Shown here: positions 6,063 through 7,844 of the stretch, in pieces | How the letters are laid out: each line of letters begins with the position of its first letter | Numbering within the stretch: position 1 is the first letter of the stretch | Origin: Dasania sp051277005 | Lineage (GTDB): Bacteria; Pseudomonadota; Gammaproteobacteria; Pseudomonadales; Dasaniaceae | Direction of reading: 5' to 3' | DNA length: 7,844 bases | Assembly (NCBI GenBank): GCA_051277005.1 | Contig: JBNMPS010000126.1 | Coordinates: 1-7,844, forward strand | Translations under genes and position numbers: made by a program | The notes under the pieces: generated by a model | Database searches by the model: none | What the model saw: the letters and a program-made list of their open reading frames with translations, nothing else | What the model was told of the DNA's origin: nothing

Positions 6063-6486
6063 GATGGTATGTATGGCAGCTTTTGGCACGTTTGAGACCC
6101 AATATAGCCTCGATTAACTTCGGAGTTTTTAATGTCTGAGGCTGAATCTAAAGCTGCCGAAAATAGCTAAGAAAAATCGTTAGATTGAAGGATGTCTGTA
6201 GTTGAAGGTTTAGCGGTCGTAGTGGTACTAGCGTTTTAGTTAAGGCGTTTTGGTCGCTCATGACCGATACTGTTGAAAAACTCTCAAGGTTCAATTTCTA
6301 ATGAACTTCAGGGTATCGAAATGCATTGCCACATAGGAGATCGTTCAATAAAGGCGATTCTGTGAGGTCGGTTTTAGAGCGCTTTCAAATGATGGCCGCT
6401 TGCTGCCTAATAGCAGACATAATAAGCCCTGAATCAATCGAGGCTGGTGGGTCTAAAATGTGCCAATAGCCGTCATTAGACAGTCA
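6063..6486. other. Gene-free spacer between convergent CTERM genes
   Basis: 424 bp with no supportable gene. Two minute plus-strand frames exist: MSEAESKAAENS, with a CGGAG 7 nt before its ATG at 6132, and MSVVEGLAVVVVLAF at about 6192. Both are too short to claim. There is an imperfect inverted repeat at 6392-6420 (ATGGCCGCT with AGCAGACAT, 7 of 9 pairs) and a GGTC/GACC pair around 6252-6265. The region is irregular in composition and may be the scar of lost genes. Confidence 0.4.
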
Positions 6487-6513
6487 TAAAAAAGGCCCCA
6501 ATATTGAAGCCTT
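6487..6513 (-). terminator. Rho-independent terminator of the broken CTERM operon
   Basis: On the minus strand AAGGCTTCAA pairs with TTGGGGCCTT (G-U pairs included) to give a long stem with a tiny loop, followed by a run of six T. It is 21 nt past the stop of the CTERM frame at 6534 and points the right way to end it. Confidence 0.85.
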
Positions 6514-6533
6514 AATCGTTTAGCTTTCTTCGT

Positions 6534-7396
6534 TTATTTCTTACGCTTAATTCCAGCGAGACCAATCAAGGCTAGGCTGAACAACCAAGCGGCAGCAGGA
6601 ATTGGAACGAACCCCACCAGTACGGTTGGTATTCCCCCTAGATCCAACCCCGGCAGCTTGCTCCCGTATCCCTCAAATTGCATGGGGTTAACAACTTCCT
6701 CAAGCAAAAAACTCGATGCAAACTCCCACGCAGGATCAATCGTCACAATCGGATCGGCTAAAGCCCAAATCAAAGTGGAAAAATTTTGTGTTGAGGAGAA
6801 CGTATTGTAGCCAGGGTTAAGTGCTTCAGTTTCCAGCGAGATTCTGATTGTATCCCCGGCACGGCCTTGACTAACAACACGGCCTGACTGATTTTTAGTC
6901 CCTAATGTCGAGCTAAGAGAAGCACGTTTTAATGAATTGACAGTCATTGAAGCCACTGCGGAACCGCCATTGCTCGATCCAACACCAAGAAATAACTAAT
7001 ATTTAGTGGCACGACTAATGACTCCAACCCTGATTGCCCAACAATATTCCAGACATAATCATTCTTGGCATAGGCATTCCCGCCTGTAAGGCATCTTTCG
7101 GAGGAAACAGAACAGGAGCCGTAAACCAGACTCAATGCTTCTCAACCACCGGCCTGAGAATGGGCAAATGAATTACCAACCCCCAGAGTGCTACCCGAAG
7201 CAGAAGTAACCGCTGCGGCCTGCGCTGATGAGATCGGTATCAGCATAAACGCCGCAAACGTCAAACTGCCAACTATTGACCGCAGCGTAATTTTACTGGA
7301 TGACAAAGGCACGGTGATGGATGGGCAGCCTGCAACAATCGCTTTTGCTGTACATAGCCCAATAACACTAAGGCCTACAAGAAGTTTAATATTCAT
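6534..7396 (-). pseudogene. CTERM sorting-signal protein gene broken by a stop and a frameshift
   Basis: ATG at 7396-7394 with AAGGA 8 nt upstream. The frame reads 84 codons to an in-frame TGA at 7144-7142 (possibly from a Trp TGG: QAGG-stop-EALSLVYG), then stays open through NAYAKNDYVWNIVGQSG, LESLVVPLNISYF. A one-base loss between about 6947 and 6995, most likely near 6988, is needed to enter LGVGSSNGGSAVASMTVNSL and the rest, which ends VPIPAAAWLF, SLALIGLAGI, KRKK. The span of 863 nt plus one restored base gives exactly 287 codons plus stop, which supports a single ancestral gene. There are two hydrophobic N-terminal segments (residues 5-22 and 41-60); the second, with the cleavage-like SSAQA, is the better signal peptide, so a GTG at codon 29 may have been the real start. 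No domain recognised before the CTERM. Confidence 0.8.
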
Positions 7397-7398
7397 GA

Positions 7399-7687
7399 TT
7401 AGAATCCTTCCAACGATGGCCAATTATTTTTCTGTTGCTGTAGCTCAATCAATCTATAAAAGTCTGAGACCAATAACAACACTGTATAACAAATAAAATG
7501 TCGCAAGTATTACGCCAAAAAGTAAAAATTGAGTTGATTAAGAAAATAGCCAAGTAGCGCAGCAGGAATAATGTAAAAAATTATCGACGTATAGCTCATT
7601 AATAATGCCATATGCAGCGTCGGTAAATAGCTCTGCCATAAAAAGCTAATTGATATTAAGTCTGCTTAGGGTCATGAACCAAAACAT
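7399..7687 (-). pseudogene. Probable broken small membrane-protein gene upstream of the CTERM gene
   Basis: An ATG at 7687-7685 is preceded by GGAGG (3 nt spacing) and reads MFWFMTLSRLNIN, then a stop. Shifting one base gives SFLWQSYLPTLHMALLMSYT and SIIFYIIPAALLGYFLNQLN, which continues to an in-frame TAA at 7512-7510 and then, in the same frame, CYTVLLLVSDFYRLIELQQQ and KNNWPSLEGF, ending TAA at 7401-7399. The total is 289 nt, one base over 96 codons, consistent with a single insertion plus one nonsense change. At least one transmembrane helix is clear. Its stop is 2 nt before the CTERM ATG, and the CTERM ribosome binding site lies inside its last codons, as in a coupled operon. AT-rich sequence can give hydrophobic frames by chance, so confidence is limited. 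Family unknown. Confidence 0.4.
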
Positions 7688-7735
7688 GCGCCTCCGTTAA
7701 AACTGATAAATATATATTTATTATCCCAACCAATA

Positions 7736-7843
7736 TTATGAGCTGTGTTCATTGTGGCGCGTATCTAATAACTTGATTAGCTCCAAAAAAGCATCATCCA
7801 TAGTGGTTCCTGTGAATAGCAATAGCTCTAGTCGCACTATAAA
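7736..7843 (-). CDS. C-terminal end of an unidentified ORF leaving the window
   Basis: A minus-strand frame is open from the window edge to TAA at 7738-7736 and reads FIVRLELLLFTGTTMDDAFL then ELIKLLDTRHNEHSS. The helical, charged pattern looks like protein. If only the internal ATG at 7801-7799 (AGGA 6 nt upstream) were used, the product would be 21 residues, so a longer protein starting beyond the window is more likely. It ends 48 nt before the start of the broken membrane-protein ORF on the same strand. Too short to identify. Confidence 0.4.
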   Translation of the reverse strand, partial: FIVRLELLLFTGTTMDDAFLELIKLLDTRHNEHSS

Positions 7844-7844
7844 C

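Noticed and set aside
6270..6300. CTGTTGAAAAACTC as an insertion-sequence end
   Set aside because: The string resembles ends of some IS elements, but no partner repeat or transposase fragment is visible nearby.
7142..7144. TGA read as selenocysteine or recoded in the CTERM gene
   Set aside because: No SECIS-like hairpin was evident after it and a second, unrelated frameshift follows, so simple gene decay or sequence error is the better explanation.
7188..7496. Plus-strand 102-residue frame
   Set aside because: Antisense to the N-terminal part of the broken CTERM gene, without start signals.
1..7844. CRISPR arrays, tRNA or rRNA genes, toxin-antitoxin pairs, defence genes
   Set aside because: No regularly spaced repeats, no tRNA-like cloverleaf and no recognisable families of these kinds were seen.

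Overview
The window looks like accessory chromosomal DNA from a Gram-negative, probably marine or aquatic gammaproteobacterium. The main clue is three genes ending in a VP(I/V)PAAA...ALIGL.G.K C-terminal sorting signal of the PEP-CTERM/VPLPA-CTERM class, found in exosortase-bearing Gram-negatives that make exopolysaccharide. Moderate GC with AT-rich spacers and an IS3-family element fit this. The genus assignment is not possible from the sequence.

Layout. 1-360: no gene found. 361-1234 (minus strand): a terminator, a short CTERM protein that may lack its true N-terminus (395-691), a 49-residue single-span membrane protein (714-863) and a 73-residue acidic cytoplasmic protein (1013-1234). 1264-1334: a long imperfect hairpin with the box layout of an integron attC site; a degraded minus-strand ORF ends inside it. 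1542-2770: a complete but dead IS3-family insertion sequence, with both terminal inverted repeats, orfA, an orfB broken by four lesions, and an intact A_AAA_AAG frameshift site. 2785-4899 (minus): a 704-residue secreted subtilase-like protein with thrombospondin type-3 calcium repeats and a C-terminal dockerin-like domain. 4900-5391: divergent promoter region. 5392-6018 (plus): an intact CTERM protein with a DUF1566/Lcl-like domain and its own terminator. 6063-6486: gene-free. 6487-7843 (minus): a terminator, then an apparently decayed operon consisting of a CTERM gene broken by one stop and one frameshift (6534-7396), a broken small membrane-protein ORF ending 2 nt before it (7399-7687), and the last codons of another ORF leaving the window (7736-7843).

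How it fits together. The three CTERM proteins would be exported by Sec, held in the inner membrane by the C-terminal helix and processed by an exosortase encoded elsewhere; none is visible here. The protease-like protein is also exported but carries a dockerin-like tail instead of a CTERM tail. Nothing in the sequence ties these products into one pathway. The area appears to be a decaying accessory region: at least seven frame-disrupting lesions are visible in about 7.8 kb, several of them single-base changes that should be checked against raw reads. I did not find a convincing complete novel system; the best leads are the Glu-for-Asp protease with its dockerin, the CTERM cluster and the attC-like site.
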